DNA from: Falsiroseomonas sp051433165
GTDB taxonomy: Bacteria > Pseudomonadota > Alphaproteobacteria > Acetobacterales > Acetobacteraceae
Direction of reading: 5' to 3'
Length of the DNA stretch: 64,000 nucleotides
Assembly (NCBI RefSeq): GCF_051433165.1
Contig: NZ_JBHMFS010000023.1
Location: 1-64,000, forward strand
Made by a program: the position numbers and the translations under genes. Below the pieces are notes generated by a model that saw nothing but the letters and a program-made list of their open reading frames with translations, was not told the DNA's origin and made no database searches. Position 1 is the first letter of the stretch; every line of letters starts with the position of its first letter. Positions 9,016 through 17,019 of this stretch are shown here, in pieces.

Positions 9016-9623
9016 AACGATCGGCCACGGTTCTGCGTCATCGCGCCTGGCTTGCCCTTCTGTTTCTGGCGGTTCCGGTGGCCGCCGCCGCCGCGGACCC
9101 CGCGCTGGACGCGAGGAGCTATGCGGGCCCGGCCTGGTCGCCCTACCTGGTGGGAGCCGGCATCGGCGGGCTGGCCTGGGCCACCTTCTACTTCTCCGAC
9201 AAGCCCATTGGCGCGTCATCCTTCTACGCCAGCGTCGCCGGCCTCATCGGCAAGCTGGTCGCTCCGCGGCGAACGGAGAGTCTGGAATATTTCAAGGAGA
9301 ATGAGCCGAAGGTGAACTGGGGTTTCCTGTTCGTGGTTGCCGCCATTCTGGGCGCCGCAGCGGCGGCATGGCCGGTGGGCGAGCAGACCAACCGATGGAT
9401 ACCCGAGATGTGGGATGCCCGCTTCGGCGACAGCATTGGCCTGCGTGGGGCCTTCGCCTTCGCGGGCGGTGTGCTGATGGCGTTCGGCGCGCGCTTGGCA
9501 GGCGGCTGCACCAGTGGGCACGGCATCAGCGGCACCTTGCAGCTGAATGTCGCCTCCTGGATCGCGGTGATCTGCTTCTTCATCGGCGGCGCCTTCGTCG
9601 CAGCCCTTCTTTTCAGGACTTGA
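9012..9623 (+). CDS. YeeE/YedE family membrane protein (first half)
   Basis: A 203-residue integral membrane protein. The GTG start overlaps the stop of the upstream gene (GTGA), implying translational coupling. It has an N-terminal hydrophobic segment ending in Ala-rich sequence, possibly a signal anchor, then about four further membrane helices. The conserved motif GARLAGGCTSGHGISG carries the Cys typical of the YeeE/YedE (TsuA-like) sulfur transport family. In several proteobacteria this family is split into two short proteins encoded side by side, as here with the next gene. A role in moving thiosulfate or another sulfur compound across the inner membrane is expected from the family and from the neighbouring persulfide dioxygenase. 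Confidence 0.9.
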   Translation: MKRSATVLRHRAWLALLFLAVPVAAAAADPALDARSYAGPAWSPYLVGAGIGGLAWATFYFSDKPIGASSFYASVAGLIGKLVAPRRTESLEYFKENEPKVNWGFLFVVAAILGAAAAAWPVGEQTNRWIPEMWDARFGDSIGLRGAFAFAGGVLMAFGARLAGGCTSGHGISGTLQLNVASWIAVICFFIGGAFVAALLFRT

Positions 9624-9627
9624 AACG

Positions 9628-10212
9628 ATGGTGGAGGCTGTCAAAACCGGCAAGCCCGTTGATGCGGCCGCAACGCTGAAGGGACGCACCATCATCCAGG
9701 GCGTCGTCTTCGGATTTGCCTTCGGCTTCCTGCTGCAGAAGGGCGGCGTCGGCACCTATCACATCCTGATCGGACAGCTTCTGTTCCAGGATTGGACGGT
9801 CGTGAAGATCATGGTGAGCGCGATCATCGTCGGCATGGTCGGCGTGTTCGCCCTGCACCATTTCGGCATGGCCAAGCTGCACATCAAGCCGACACGCCTG
9901 GGGTCCAACATACTGGGTGGCCTCGTGTTCGGCGCAGGCTTCGCCCTGATCGGCTACTGCCCAGGGACCGCTGCGGCCGCGCTCGGCCAGGGAAGCTGGG
10001 ACGCACTCTTCGGCATGGCAGGGCTGGTGGTCGGATCCTGGGTCTATGCGGAATCCTCCGGCCGCCTGAAGCAAACGGTCGAGACGTGGGGCGATCTCGG
10101 GAAGCTGACGTTCGATGCAGCCCTGCACGTACCCCGCAAGCTGCTGGTCCCGGCGGTAGCAGGAATGCTGGCCATATTTCTCGCCGTTCTCCATGTCCTC
10201 GTCGAGCGTTGA
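9628..10212 (+). CDS. YeeE/YedE-like membrane protein (second half, DUF6691-like)
   Basis: A 194-residue membrane protein with four to five hydrophobic helices. The motif FALIGYCPGTAAAALGQG (about residues 106-123) contains the single conserved Cys found in the partner half of split YeeE/YedE systems. The start is 4 bp after the previous stop, with AGGA upstream, so it belongs to the same operon and probably forms a complex with the preceding protein. The C-terminal 40 residues contain a final hydrophobic helix. Function as the second half of a sulfur-compound channel is inferred from the family and from gene order. Confidence 0.88.
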   Translation: MVEAVKTGKPVDAAATLKGRTIIQGVVFGFAFGFLLQKGGVGTYHILIGQLLFQDWTVVKIMVSAIIVGMVGVFALHHFGMAKLHIKPTRLGSNILGGLVFGAGFALIGYCPGTAAAALGQGSWDALFGMAGLVVGSWVYAESSGRLKQTVETWGDLGKLTFDAALHVPRKLLVPAVAGMLAIFLAVLHVLVER

Positions 10213-10597
10213 GCGCCAGGCAACCAGGCTGCCAGGCGAGGATGATGGGCCTCCCGGTTCCTTGCGGCGGACCCTCGCCGAGGACCGCACGGTGCTGGCA
10301 GCGGAGCGCACCTTTGCCGCCTGGCTGAGAACCGGCCTCGCCTTCCTGGGCGGGGGCCTGGCGACGCAGGGCTTCCTTGCCGATGTCATGGGATCCTGGC
10401 CGCTCCACCTGCTCGCCTCCACGCTCATCCTGTGCGCGCTGGCGTGCTTCGCCGCGGCCGGGTGGCGCGATCATTGGGTGCGGCGACGCCTGGCGCAGCC
10501 CCACATCACCCTGCTGCCCCGCATCGTGACACTGGGGCTGTCGATCCTCCTGACCGTGGTTGCGGGACTCGCGGCAGGGGCGCTCTGGATGGGGTGA
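10193..10597 (+). CDS. DUF202 (YidH-like) inner membrane protein
   Basis: A 134-residue protein with a hydrophilic N-terminus of about 45 residues. It carries the DUF202 signature LAEDRTVLAAERTFAAWLRTG, then three hydrophobic helices (about 45-65, 72-90 and 108-130). It overlaps the upstream gene by 20 bp in another frame, which suggests co-translation. DUF202 proteins have no firmly established function, although they occur near transporters. Its place at the end of this operon suggests an accessory role in sulfur-compound transport, which is inference. Confidence 0.85.
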   Translation: MSSSSVERQATRLPGEDDGPPGSLRRTLAEDRTVLAAERTFAAWLRTGLAFLGGGLATQGFLADVMGSWPLHLLASTLILCALACFAAAGWRDHWVRRRLAQPHITLLPRIVTLGLSILLTVVAGLAAGALWMG

Positions 10598-10606
10598 ACA
10601 GGCGGG

Positions 10607-12064
10607 TCACACGGCGCTGATCGCAGCCGGGGTGTCGAACGCCGCAGCCTCGGGCCTGGAGTCCCGCAGATATCGTTCCAGCGCATCGATGGCGCGGATC
10701 GGAAGATCGTGCCGGTCGCGCCCGTACCGCGCCGGAACGCCCTGTGCCGTCACATAGGCCGCGCGGTAGCGCCGCCCGGCATCGAGCGGTGCGCCCTCGG
10801 CGAAGGCACGGTCGATCCGGTGGCCCAGGGGGTTCTCGATCTTGAATGCGAGTTGCAGCCCGAAGCAGCGCTTCGCATACCCACCCATCTGCGCGTAGGG
10901 ATCGGCGGCGAAGGTGTTCTCCAGGTTGTCCTCCAGCATCGCCAGGATTTCCGCGCCGGTCAGCTCCACGGTCGAGACCGGGGGGTTGGTCGGGATAATG
11001 TTCCAGAGATCGCTCACCGTGACCGGACCCGGCGGAACGGGCGCGCCGTAGCGCCAGCCGTTCGAGAAGGCGAGGCCCGTTCCCGCAGCGGCGGCAATGG
11101 CCCGCAGCAGCAGGGTGTCCATCGTCGCCTCGAGCATGGTGGTGCGGTCCAGCCCGATGGATGTCTGGCCCACCACCCGGTCGAGCATGGCGCGGTGCGG
11201 CGCCATGATGCCCTCCACGATGGCCTGCATGGCAGGGTCCGGCTCGATCGTTTCGTCGACCGGGATCAGACGGTGGTCGGCCGCGGCGATCCCGCCCTGC
11301 TCGCCCAGCGTGAGATCGAGCCGCCCGATGAACGAGCCATGGCAGCCCGACTGCATGATGATCGCGCCGCCGGCTTGGATTGGTTGGCGCAGCCGGTTGT
11401 GGGTGTGACCGCTCAGCAGGACATCGATTCCGGGTACGCGACTGGCCAGCTTCACGTCCTGCGGCAGGCCGAGATGGGAAAGAACCACGATGACGTCCGC
11501 GCCTTCCTCGCGCAGCCTGCGGATGTGGCCCGGCAGTTCCGCCTCCCCGAGGGTGAAGCGAAGCCCCTCGGCGAAATGCGGCGGCATGGTCTTGTCCACG
11601 ATCGTCGCGGCGATGCCCACCACCCCGACCTGGACGCCGTCGCGGTCGAGCATGACGCTGGGCGGGAAGGCAAGGTTTCCGCCCGCCTTCTCATAGCAGT
11701 TGATCGCGAGCAGCGGGTGACGCAGGCGTGGCAGCAGAGTGCGGCGCAGGTGCTCCGGGCCCCAGGCAAACTCCCAGTGCGCCGTCATGGCATCCAGGGC
11801 GAGGGCGTTCAGCGGTTCGACCAGCGCCTCGCCCCTGGAATGCATCGCCGCGAAGGTGCCGTGCAGCGTATCGCCGTTATCAAGCGCGACCACGCCGCCC
11901 GGTCGTTCGTCCCGGGCACGGCGGAACAGCGTGGCGATCCGGGCGTAGCCGCCGAGCGTCGTGTAGCGCGGCCGGCCATCCGGCTCCCAGACGATCTCGG
12001 GATGGGGCTCGAGATAGCCGTGCGTGTCGTTGATCTGGAGGATCGTCAAGCGACGCTGCGACAT
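10607..12064 (-). CDS. SoxB/5'-nucleotidase-family metallophosphoesterase
   Basis: A 485-residue protein of the bifunctional UDP-sugar hydrolase/5'-nucleotidase family. The N-terminal calcineurin-like metal site is visible as INDTHGYLEPH, LDNGDTLHG, a HWEFAWGPE segment and GHTHNRL. The C-terminal nucleotidase domain contains SNGWRYGAP and the segment LEDNLENTFAADPYAQMGG. These last pieces resemble thiosulfohydrolase SoxB as much as nucleotidases, and the gene sits 10 bp from the convergent sulfur operon. SoxB is normally exported; no clear signal peptide follows the chosen start (12064, AAAGGGG upstream), so a cytoplasmic enzyme is more likely. The frame is open to 12400, but that extension has no family character. 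Substrate undecided: nucleotides or sulfur intermediates. Confidence 0.88.
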   Translation of the reverse strand: MSQRRLTILQINDTHGYLEPHPEIVWEPDGRPRYTTLGGYARIATLFRRARDERPGGVVALDNGDTLHGTFAAMHSRGEALVEPLNALALDAMTAHWEFAWGPEHLRRTLLPRLRHPLLAINCYEKAGGNLAFPPSVMLDRDGVQVGVVGIAATIVDKTMPPHFAEGLRFTLGEAELPGHIRRLREEGADVIVVLSHLGLPQDVKLASRVPGIDVLLSGHTHNRLRQPIQAGGAIIMQSGCHGSFIGRLDLTLGEQGGIAAADHRLIPVDETIEPDPAMQAIVEGIMAPHRAMLDRVVGQTSIGLDRTTMLEATMDTLLLRAIAAAAGTGLAFSNGWRYGAPVPPGPVTVSDLWNIIPTNPPVSTVELTGAEILAMLEDNLENTFAADPYAQMGGYAKRCFGLQLAFKIENPLGHRIDRAFAEGAPLDAGRRYRAAYVTAQGVPARYGRDRHDLPIRAIDALERYLRDSRPEAAAFDTPAAISAV

Positions 12065-12266
12065 GGGGCCCCTTTCCACTACCTGCGCACTGACAATCTC
12101 GATGGACGCACGTCCCTCAGCAACCTTCGAGGAGACACCGGGTTCATCACGCACATTGATGTTTCCGAGGTTCGGATGCCCCGCGACGACGCCCGGCCCG
12201 CAACGGTGCCATTGTGAAGATCGCCGCGGCAAAGCAGCGCAACGGCGCGGCACTGCGAGCCATTTC

Positions 12267-12803
12267 ATGACCGCCCGTACCACCCCCACGATGGCCACGC
12301 CTTCCCGTGGCCTGGTCTGGGCTGGGGTGTTCTTCGGCCTGGGCTTGGGCGGCTTCTTCGACGGCATCGTGCTGCACCAGGTCCTGCAGTGGCACCACAT
12401 GCTGACCAGCGCGGGCTACCCGGCCGACAGCTTGCACAACCTCGAGATCAACACGCTCGCCGACGGCCTCTTCCACGCCATCACCTATGTCTTCGTCGCG
12501 CTGGGCCTCCTGGTACTCTGGCGCAGCGCGCGAAGGGGGTTGCTGCGTTGGTCCGGCAGGCTGCTCGCTGGCTCCCTGCTGGTCGGCTTCGGGCTGTTCA
12601 ACCTGATCGAGGGCATCGTGAATCACCACATCCTCGGCATCCACCACGTCAACGAAACGGTCCCACGCGAGCAGTGGTTCTGGTGGGACCTCGGCTTCCT
12701 GGCGTGGGGAGCACTCATGCTCGCCGTCGGCTGGATGCTCCTGCGGCGGGGGCTGCGCGAGACGGCGGCAGGCGCTCTTGCCCCAATTTCCGACGCGCTG
12801 TGA
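12267..12803 (+). CDS. DUF2243 membrane protein
   Basis: A 178-residue protein with four predicted membrane helices and the family signature GGFFDGIVLHQVLQWHHM (about residues 24-41). A second His-rich stretch, EGIVNHHILGIHHV (about 112-126), follows. The paired His motifs on both halves could bind metal or haem, but DUF2243 has no established biochemical role. The start at 12267 is chosen because the upstream part of the frame overlaps the divergent phosphoesterase and is not family-like. The ribosome binding site is weak. It is followed 32 bp later by the EF-hand gene on the same strand. Confidence 0.85.
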   Translation: MTARTTPTMATPSRGLVWAGVFFGLGLGGFFDGIVLHQVLQWHHMLTSAGYPADSLHNLEINTLADGLFHAITYVFVALGLLVLWRSARRGLLRWSGRLLAGSLLVGFGLFNLIEGIVNHHILGIHHVNETVPREQWFWWDLGFLAWGALMLAVGWMLLRRGLRETAAGALAPISDAL

Positions 12804-12835
12804 CCGCCCACCACCCAACATCAAGGATGCCCCAA

Positions 12836-13240
12836 ATGCCATGTTCCCTCGCGCACGCAGCAGCGTTCTCCCTGGCCCTCCTTCTGCCGGCCGCCGCCCT
12901 TGGTCAGGCGGACAACGGCATGTCGCTGGCGGAGCGCTTCCAACGCCTTGACCGGGACCGCAGTGGCTTCGTCACCTGGGACGAGGCCCGCCCGCAGCGT
13001 GAGGCGGAGCACGGGCGGCTCGACCGCAACGGCGACGGAGTCCTCACGCCGGATGAGTTCGAGGACCGCGCGCTGCCCTTCGCGGCCTTCGATGCGGACC
13101 GCGACGGACGGGTCACCTCGGCGGAATACCTGGCCAAGCATCAGGAGATGTTCGCAGGCTCCGACACGGACGGGGACGGGCGCATCTCGCTTGAGGAGTT
13201 CACGCGCGTTCAGGACGCCATGCGCAGCGCACCCCGCTGA
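12836..13240 (+). CDS. secreted four-EF-hand calcium-binding protein
   Basis: A 134-residue protein with an N-terminal signal peptide of about 22 residues (hydrophobic core then AAALGQ). Four EF-hand loops follow: DRDRSGFVTWDE, DRNGDGVLTPDE, DADRDGRVTSAE and DTDGDGRISLEE. All have acidic residues at loop positions 1, 3 and 12 or close equivalents, so calcium binding in the periplasm is likely. AAGG lies nine bases before ATG 12836, favouring it over ATG 12827. Such proteins are common in proteobacteria, but their partners are generally unknown. Confidence 0.9.
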   Translation: MPCSLAHAAAFSLALLLPAAALGQADNGMSLAERFQRLDRDRSGFVTWDEARPQREAEHGRLDRNGDGVLTPDEFEDRALPFAAFDADRDGRVTSAEYLAKHQEMFAGSDTDGDGRISLEEFTRVQDAMRSAPR

Positions 13241-13350
13241 GGGCCGCCGCCTGAGGTTGGAACGAGCAGCAGGCCGAGGTGGGCACCGCAGCGACGCGTT
13301 GAGGTTATCATGCCGGCCCGAAGTTTCGGTGTTCGCTAGTATCATTTTGT

Positions 13351-13403
13351 GAGACTCGTCTCAAGAACGCCAGCGAAGGTTGGATTCCGGTTCCCACCGC
13401 TGC
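13351..13403 (+). repeat. dispersed repeat, copy 1
   Basis: The palindrome GAGACTCGTCTC is followed by CAGCGAAGGTTGGATTCCGG and TTCCCACCGCTGC. A near-identical 53-bp copy lies in inverse orientation at 61960-62012. It ends just left of the IS21-type element. Likely the end of an insertion element or a dispersed non-coding repeat. Confidence 0.6.
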
Positions 13404-13521
13404 TCCAATGTTGAATGCCGCTGAGAACTGACCCGGTTTGGGGTGAAGTTGCCACTGAGAGTTGACCCATGTTCGGACGCTAGCCTCGGCCCTTTGGGCG
13501 GGGGCAGCGGGAGTGTTGGAC

Positions 13522-15048
13522 ATGGCGTTGTTGAGCGTTATCCGGCGCTGGCATTTCCGGCAGCACCTGTCGATCCGGGCGATCGCTCGCCGGACCGGCC
13601 TGTCGCGGAACACCATCCGCAAGTACCTGCGGTCCGAGGCGGTGGAGCCTGTTTTCAGGACGCCCGATCGCCCCAGCAAGCTCGATCCCTTCGCCGAGCG
13701 GTTGGCGGCCTGGCTGCGGACGGATGCCCGCAGGCCGCGCAAACAGAAACGCACGGCCCGGCAGTTCCACGCGGAGCTGGCCGGGCTCGGCTATGATGGC
13801 TCGTACCGGCGGGTCGCTGCCTTTGTGCACGCCTGGCGGGACGACTGGCAGCGCCTGCAGCAGACCGCCGGCCGCGGCGTCTTCGTGCCGCTGGCCTTCG
13901 GCCCGGGCGAGGCGTTTCAGTTCGACTGGAGCGAGGAACATGCCGTCATCGGCGGCGAGCGCACCAAGCTGCAGGTCGCCCACCTCAAGCTTTGCCATAG
14001 CCGGGCTTTCCTGGTGCGGGCCTACCTCCTGCAGACGCACGAGATGCTGTTCGACGCCCACAACCACGGCTTTCGCGTGCTGGGTGGCGTGCCGCAGCGC
14101 GGCATCTACGACAACATGCGCACCGCCGTGGACCGGATCGGTCCGAGCCGCGAGCGGCAGGTCAATGCCCGCTTCCTGGCCATGGCGAGCCACTATTTGT
14201 TCGAGCCTGAGTTCTGCAATCCGGCTTCGGGCTGGGAGAAGGGTCAGGTCGAGAAAAACGTTCAGGACACCCGGCACCGGCTGTGGCAGCCCATGCCGCA
14301 GGTCGCCAGCCTGGAGGCGCTGAATGCCTGGCTAGAGCAACGATGCTTCGCCTTGTGGGAGGAGATCCCGCACGGCGCCGAACCCGGCAGCGTCGCCGCG
14401 GTCTGGCGGCAGGAGGTGGACTGCCTGATGCCGGTCCGACGGGTCTTCGACGGCTTCGTGGATGAGACCAAGCGGGTCTCGCCAACCTGCCTCGTGCACT
14501 TCGACCGCAACCGCTACAGCGTGCCCGCCTCCTTCGCCAATCGTCCGGTCAGCCTGCGGATCTATCCTGAGCGCATCGTGATAGTCGCCGAGGGAGCCGT
14601 GCTTTGCGAGCACCAGCGGATCATCGAGCGATCGCATGGGCAGGGCCGGACGGTCTATGATTGGCGCCACTACCTGGCCGTGGTCCAGCGAAAGCCCGGT
14701 GCCCTACGCAACGGCGCGCCCTTTGCCGAGCTGCCAGAGGCATTCCGGCAGCTTCAGCGGCAACTGCACGGCAGGTCAGGTGGTGACCGGGAGATGGTGG
14801 AGATCCTGTCCCTGGTGCTGCAGCACGACGAGCAGGCTGTACTGGTTGCCGTGGAGTTGGCGCTGCAGGCCGGAGTGTCCACCAAGACCCACATCCTGAA
14901 CCTGCTGCACCGGCTGACCGACGGCACAGCCTCCCAGGTCCCACCGATCGAGGCGCCCCAGGCCCTGATGCTGGCGCAGGAGCCCAAGGCTAACGTCGCG
15001 CGCTACGACAGCCTGCGTTCGAGAAATGGAGGCCGCCATGCGTCATGA
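13522..15048 (+). CDS. istA: IS21 transposase IstA
   Basis: A 508-residue transposase. An N-terminal helix-turn-helix (about residues 12-45, SIRAIARRTGLSRNTIRKYL) is followed by a DDE integrase core starting near GEAFQFDWSEEHAVIGG and including GIYDNMRTAVD and NPASGWEKGQVE. The C-terminal beta domain carries the FDRNRYSVP segment. Length is normal for the family. The start at 13522 has GGGAG upstream; the frame extends to 13462 but that part is in the terminal repeat zone. The product cuts and joins the IS21 ends together with IstB, whose gene overlaps by about 11 bp. Confidence 0.95.
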   Translation: MALLSVIRRWHFRQHLSIRAIARRTGLSRNTIRKYLRSEAVEPVFRTPDRPSKLDPFAERLAAWLRTDARRPRKQKRTARQFHAELAGLGYDGSYRRVAAFVHAWRDDWQRLQQTAGRGVFVPLAFGPGEAFQFDWSEEHAVIGGERTKLQVAHLKLCHSRAFLVRAYLLQTHEMLFDAHNHGFRVLGGVPQRGIYDNMRTAVDRIGPSRERQVNARFLAMASHYLFEPEFCNPASGWEKGQVEKNVQDTRHRLWQPMPQVASLEALNAWLEQRCFALWEEIPHGAEPGSVAAVWRQEVDCLMPVRRVFDGFVDETKRVSPTCLVHFDRNRYSVPASFANRPVSLRIYPERIVIVAEGAVLCEHQRIIERSHGQGRTVYDWRHYLAVVQRKPGALRNGAPFAELPEAFRQLQRQLHGRSGGDREMVEILSLVLQHDEQAVLVAVELALQAGVSTKTHILNLLHRLTDGTASQVPPIEAPQALMLAQEPKANVARYDSLRSRNGGRHAS

Positions 15049-15820
15049 CCCGGCGGCTGCCGCCGTCACCATCATGCTGCGCAGCCTCAAGATGCACGGC
15101 ATGGCGCAGGCCGCGGCCGAGCTCACCGAGCAGGGCGCGCCCGCCTTCCAGAGCGCGATCCCCGTCCTGTCGCAGTTGCTCAAGGCCGAGATCGCCGAGC
15201 GGGAGGTTCGCTCCATCGCCTACCAGCTCAAGGCCGCACGGTTCCCGACCTACAAAGACCTGACGGGCTTTGACTTTGCCAGCAGCCAGATCAACGAAGC
15301 CCTGGTGCGCCAACTGCATGCCGGTGCTTTCATGGAAAAGGCCGACAACGTCGTGCTGGTCGGCGGGCCAGGCACCGGAAAGACCCACGTCGCCACCGCG
15401 CTTGGCGTCCAGGCGGTCGAGCATCACCGCAAGCGGGTGCGGTTCTACCCCACGGTGGAACTGGTCAACGCTCTTGAGCAGGAAAAAGCTGCTGGAAGGA
15501 CCGGGCAGATTGCCGCCCGCCTGCTCCATACCGACCTGCTGATCCTCGACGAACTTGGATACCTGCCGTTCAGCGCCTCGGGCGGTGCATTGCTGTTTCA
15601 CCTTCTCAGCAAGCTCTACGAGCAGACCAGTGTCGTCATCACCACCAATCTCAGTTTCAGTGAGTGGGCGGCGATCTTCGGCGATGCCAAGATGACGACG
15701 GCACTCCTCGACCGGCTCACCCACCACTGCCACATCCTGGAGACCGGCAACGACAGCTTCCGCTTCAGGAACAGCTCCGCAACCCAGGCCCATCGTGAAA
15801 GGAAGCCACAGCCCACCTGA
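15038..15820 (+). CDS. istB: IS21 helper ATPase IstB
   Basis: A 260-residue AAA+ ATPase with Walker A GGPGTGKTH (about residues 109-117) and Walker B LLILDELGYLPF. Sensor motifs follow (SVVITTNLSFSEW) and then LLDRLTHHCHILE, all as in IstB. IstB stimulates IstA and selects target DNA. GGAGG lies six bases before ATG 15038, so this is preferred over ATG 15026 in the same frame. It overlaps istA, which is usual for IS21 operons. The reading frame is intact, in contrast with the broken istB copies at 29994-30415 and 51116-51823. Confidence 0.95.
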   Translation: MRHDPAAAAVTIMLRSLKMHGMAQAAAELTEQGAPAFQSAIPVLSQLLKAEIAEREVRSIAYQLKAARFPTYKDLTGFDFASSQINEALVRQLHAGAFMEKADNVVLVGGPGTGKTHVATALGVQAVEHHRKRVRFYPTVELVNALEQEKAAGRTGQIAARLLHTDLLILDELGYLPFSASGGALLFHLLSKLYEQTSVVITTNLSFSEWAAIFGDAKMTTALLDRLTHHCHILETGNDSFRFRNSSATQAHRERKPQPT

Positions 15821-15902
15821 CGGGATTTGAAAACCCCGCATCCCCACAACCCGGGTCAGATCCTCGTGGCAATCCCGGGTCAGCTCTCAGTGGCAATCAA
15901 CA

Positions 15903-16013
15903 CACACCGCGCTCGGTGACCAATTTCACCGCCTCAAGCTTGAACTCTCGGCTGAACACTCGTCGCTGCATGGAAACCTCCGATAGGGTTGGAAAACCTT
16001 ATCTCGGTGTCCA
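15903..16013 (-). pseudogene. IS3-type orfA fragment cut by the IS21 element
   Basis: On the minus strand, ATG at 15971 begins MQRRVFSREFKLEAVKLVTE, the classic start of IS3-family OrfA (helix-turn-helix) proteins. The frame then hits the IS21 end after residue 24. The left terminus TGGACACCGAGATAAGG (from 16013) and a GGAGG site precede it. The rest of the IS3 element is not found on the other side of the IS21 copy, so DNA has been lost. Confidence 0.85.
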
Positions 16014-16124
16014 CCAAACCAGCAGCAGGCCACAGCCCAGCAGAATGCGCAAACTACCTCGCCAACTCAGGCTATGCTTCCGCATAAACGCAGCATGCTC
16101 TAACGCCGAATCCCACCACCGCAC

Positions 16125-16820
16125 CTACGATGCCACCGAACGAGAGGTGAGATCATCCAACATTGCCGGTAGCTTACTGAGCAAGGCCTGATCATTGGAC
16201 GGAGGCCCATCGAAGCTTCTGTTAAACGGAATTGCGGGAAACATGATGCCGTCAGAGTAAATTAGGAGAAGATCAACCCACCTTCCACCTCCCTTCTCCA
16301 CGAACACGGCCCGAGGACGCCGAAACCCGACCCTCGCACAGCAGAGGGCCGCCGCCGCCATCTCGCCGAAGACATGCGCCGCGCCGTACACCGTGAAAGA
16401 CGGCAAGAAGCGTCGCCCATCAAAACTCCAGATTGTCCACTCCTCTTTCGAACGCCCGGAGGCTTGCCAAATATGGCGCTTTAGAAAATTGAGATCACGC
16501 TCATTAGCCACTTTGATTTGATCGTCGGGCACCGTCGAGGATTTGGCAGGATGCCCCGCCCAAGCCCATACGCAGACGCCCTTGATGCGCGGGTCCCGGC
16601 TACTAATCCCGTCAGCAGGTAAGGCCCACTGCTCACGCTTTAGGACGTCGTAGGCGGCATTGATCTCGGCCATTGCTTTTTCATCCTCGCCGCCCGTGGT
16701 CGCGCGAACATGGTATCTTCGTGCCAGCAGGATCCAGACCTCCCGAAGCTCGTTCCGACTAGCTGAATGTAGCTTGACGCCAAAGCGGTCAAAGACGCGC
16801 CGCGCTTCCCGACTATCCAT
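16125..16820 (-). CDS. hypothetical protein with a degenerate J-like domain
   Basis: A 231-residue protein. Residues about 5-60 resemble a J domain: the helix region LREVWILLARRYH, then GGEDEKAMAEINAAYDVLK. The HPD tripeptide that activates Hsp70 reads HVR instead, so it cannot work as a normal co-chaperone. Residues 70-231 are an unrecognised domain rich in aromatic residues (WTIWSFDGRRFLPSF) with some hydrophobic stretches but no clear membrane helix. The start at 16820 has GGAG five bases upstream, better than ATG 16835. It lies between the IS21/IS3 junction and the Tad locus. The base composition is less GC-rich than its neighbours, which hints at acquisition. Function unknown. Confidence 0.65.
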   Translation of the reverse strand: MDSREARRVFDRFGVKLHSASRNELREVWILLARRYHVRATTGGEDEKAMAEINAAYDVLKREQWALPADGISSRDPRIKGVCVWAWAGHPAKSSTVPDDQIKVANERDLNFLKRHIWQASGRSKEEWTIWSFDGRRFLPSFTVYGAAHVFGEMAAAALCCARVGFRRPRAVFVEKGGGRWVDLLLIYSDGIMFPAIPFNRSFDGPPSNDQALLSKLPAMLDDLTSRSVAS

Positions 16821-17019
16821 TGGATCTCCAACCATAATTCAACCAGGCCAACCCACCGCAGCGAAGTGCGAACAACAGTCCTCTACTTTAGCACTCTTAC
16901 GGCCGCCAATGCCCGCACCCCGCTCAAGAAGATGCGTTAAAACGGCCATCTCATCAAACGTCGCAATGACTGCACCTCACTCACCCCTTCCAATCAGCGC
17001 CGGACGACACCAACGCCGC

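Larger units (their letters stand above)
13409..15902 (+). mobile_element. IS21-family insertion sequence, complete
   Basis: The element carries istA and istB between multiple terminal repeats. The outer left end TGTTGAATGCCGCTGAGAAC matches the inverted right end TGTTGATTGCCACTGAGAGC. A second inner copy (TTGCCACTGAGAGTTGACCC) starts at 13449 at the left; at the right it is at about 15853-15876. IS21 elements typically have such repeated ends and begin with TG. The flanks (CTCCAA before 13409, CACACC after 15902) do not form a target duplication, so the element has probably recombined or lost flanking DNA since insertion. The right end interrupts an IS3-type orfA. Confidence 0.9.

Noticed and set aside
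10709..12217. 502-codon plus-strand frame opposite the phosphoesterase
   Set aside because: Antisense to a gene with complete metallophosphatase motifs; no recognisable domain of its own.
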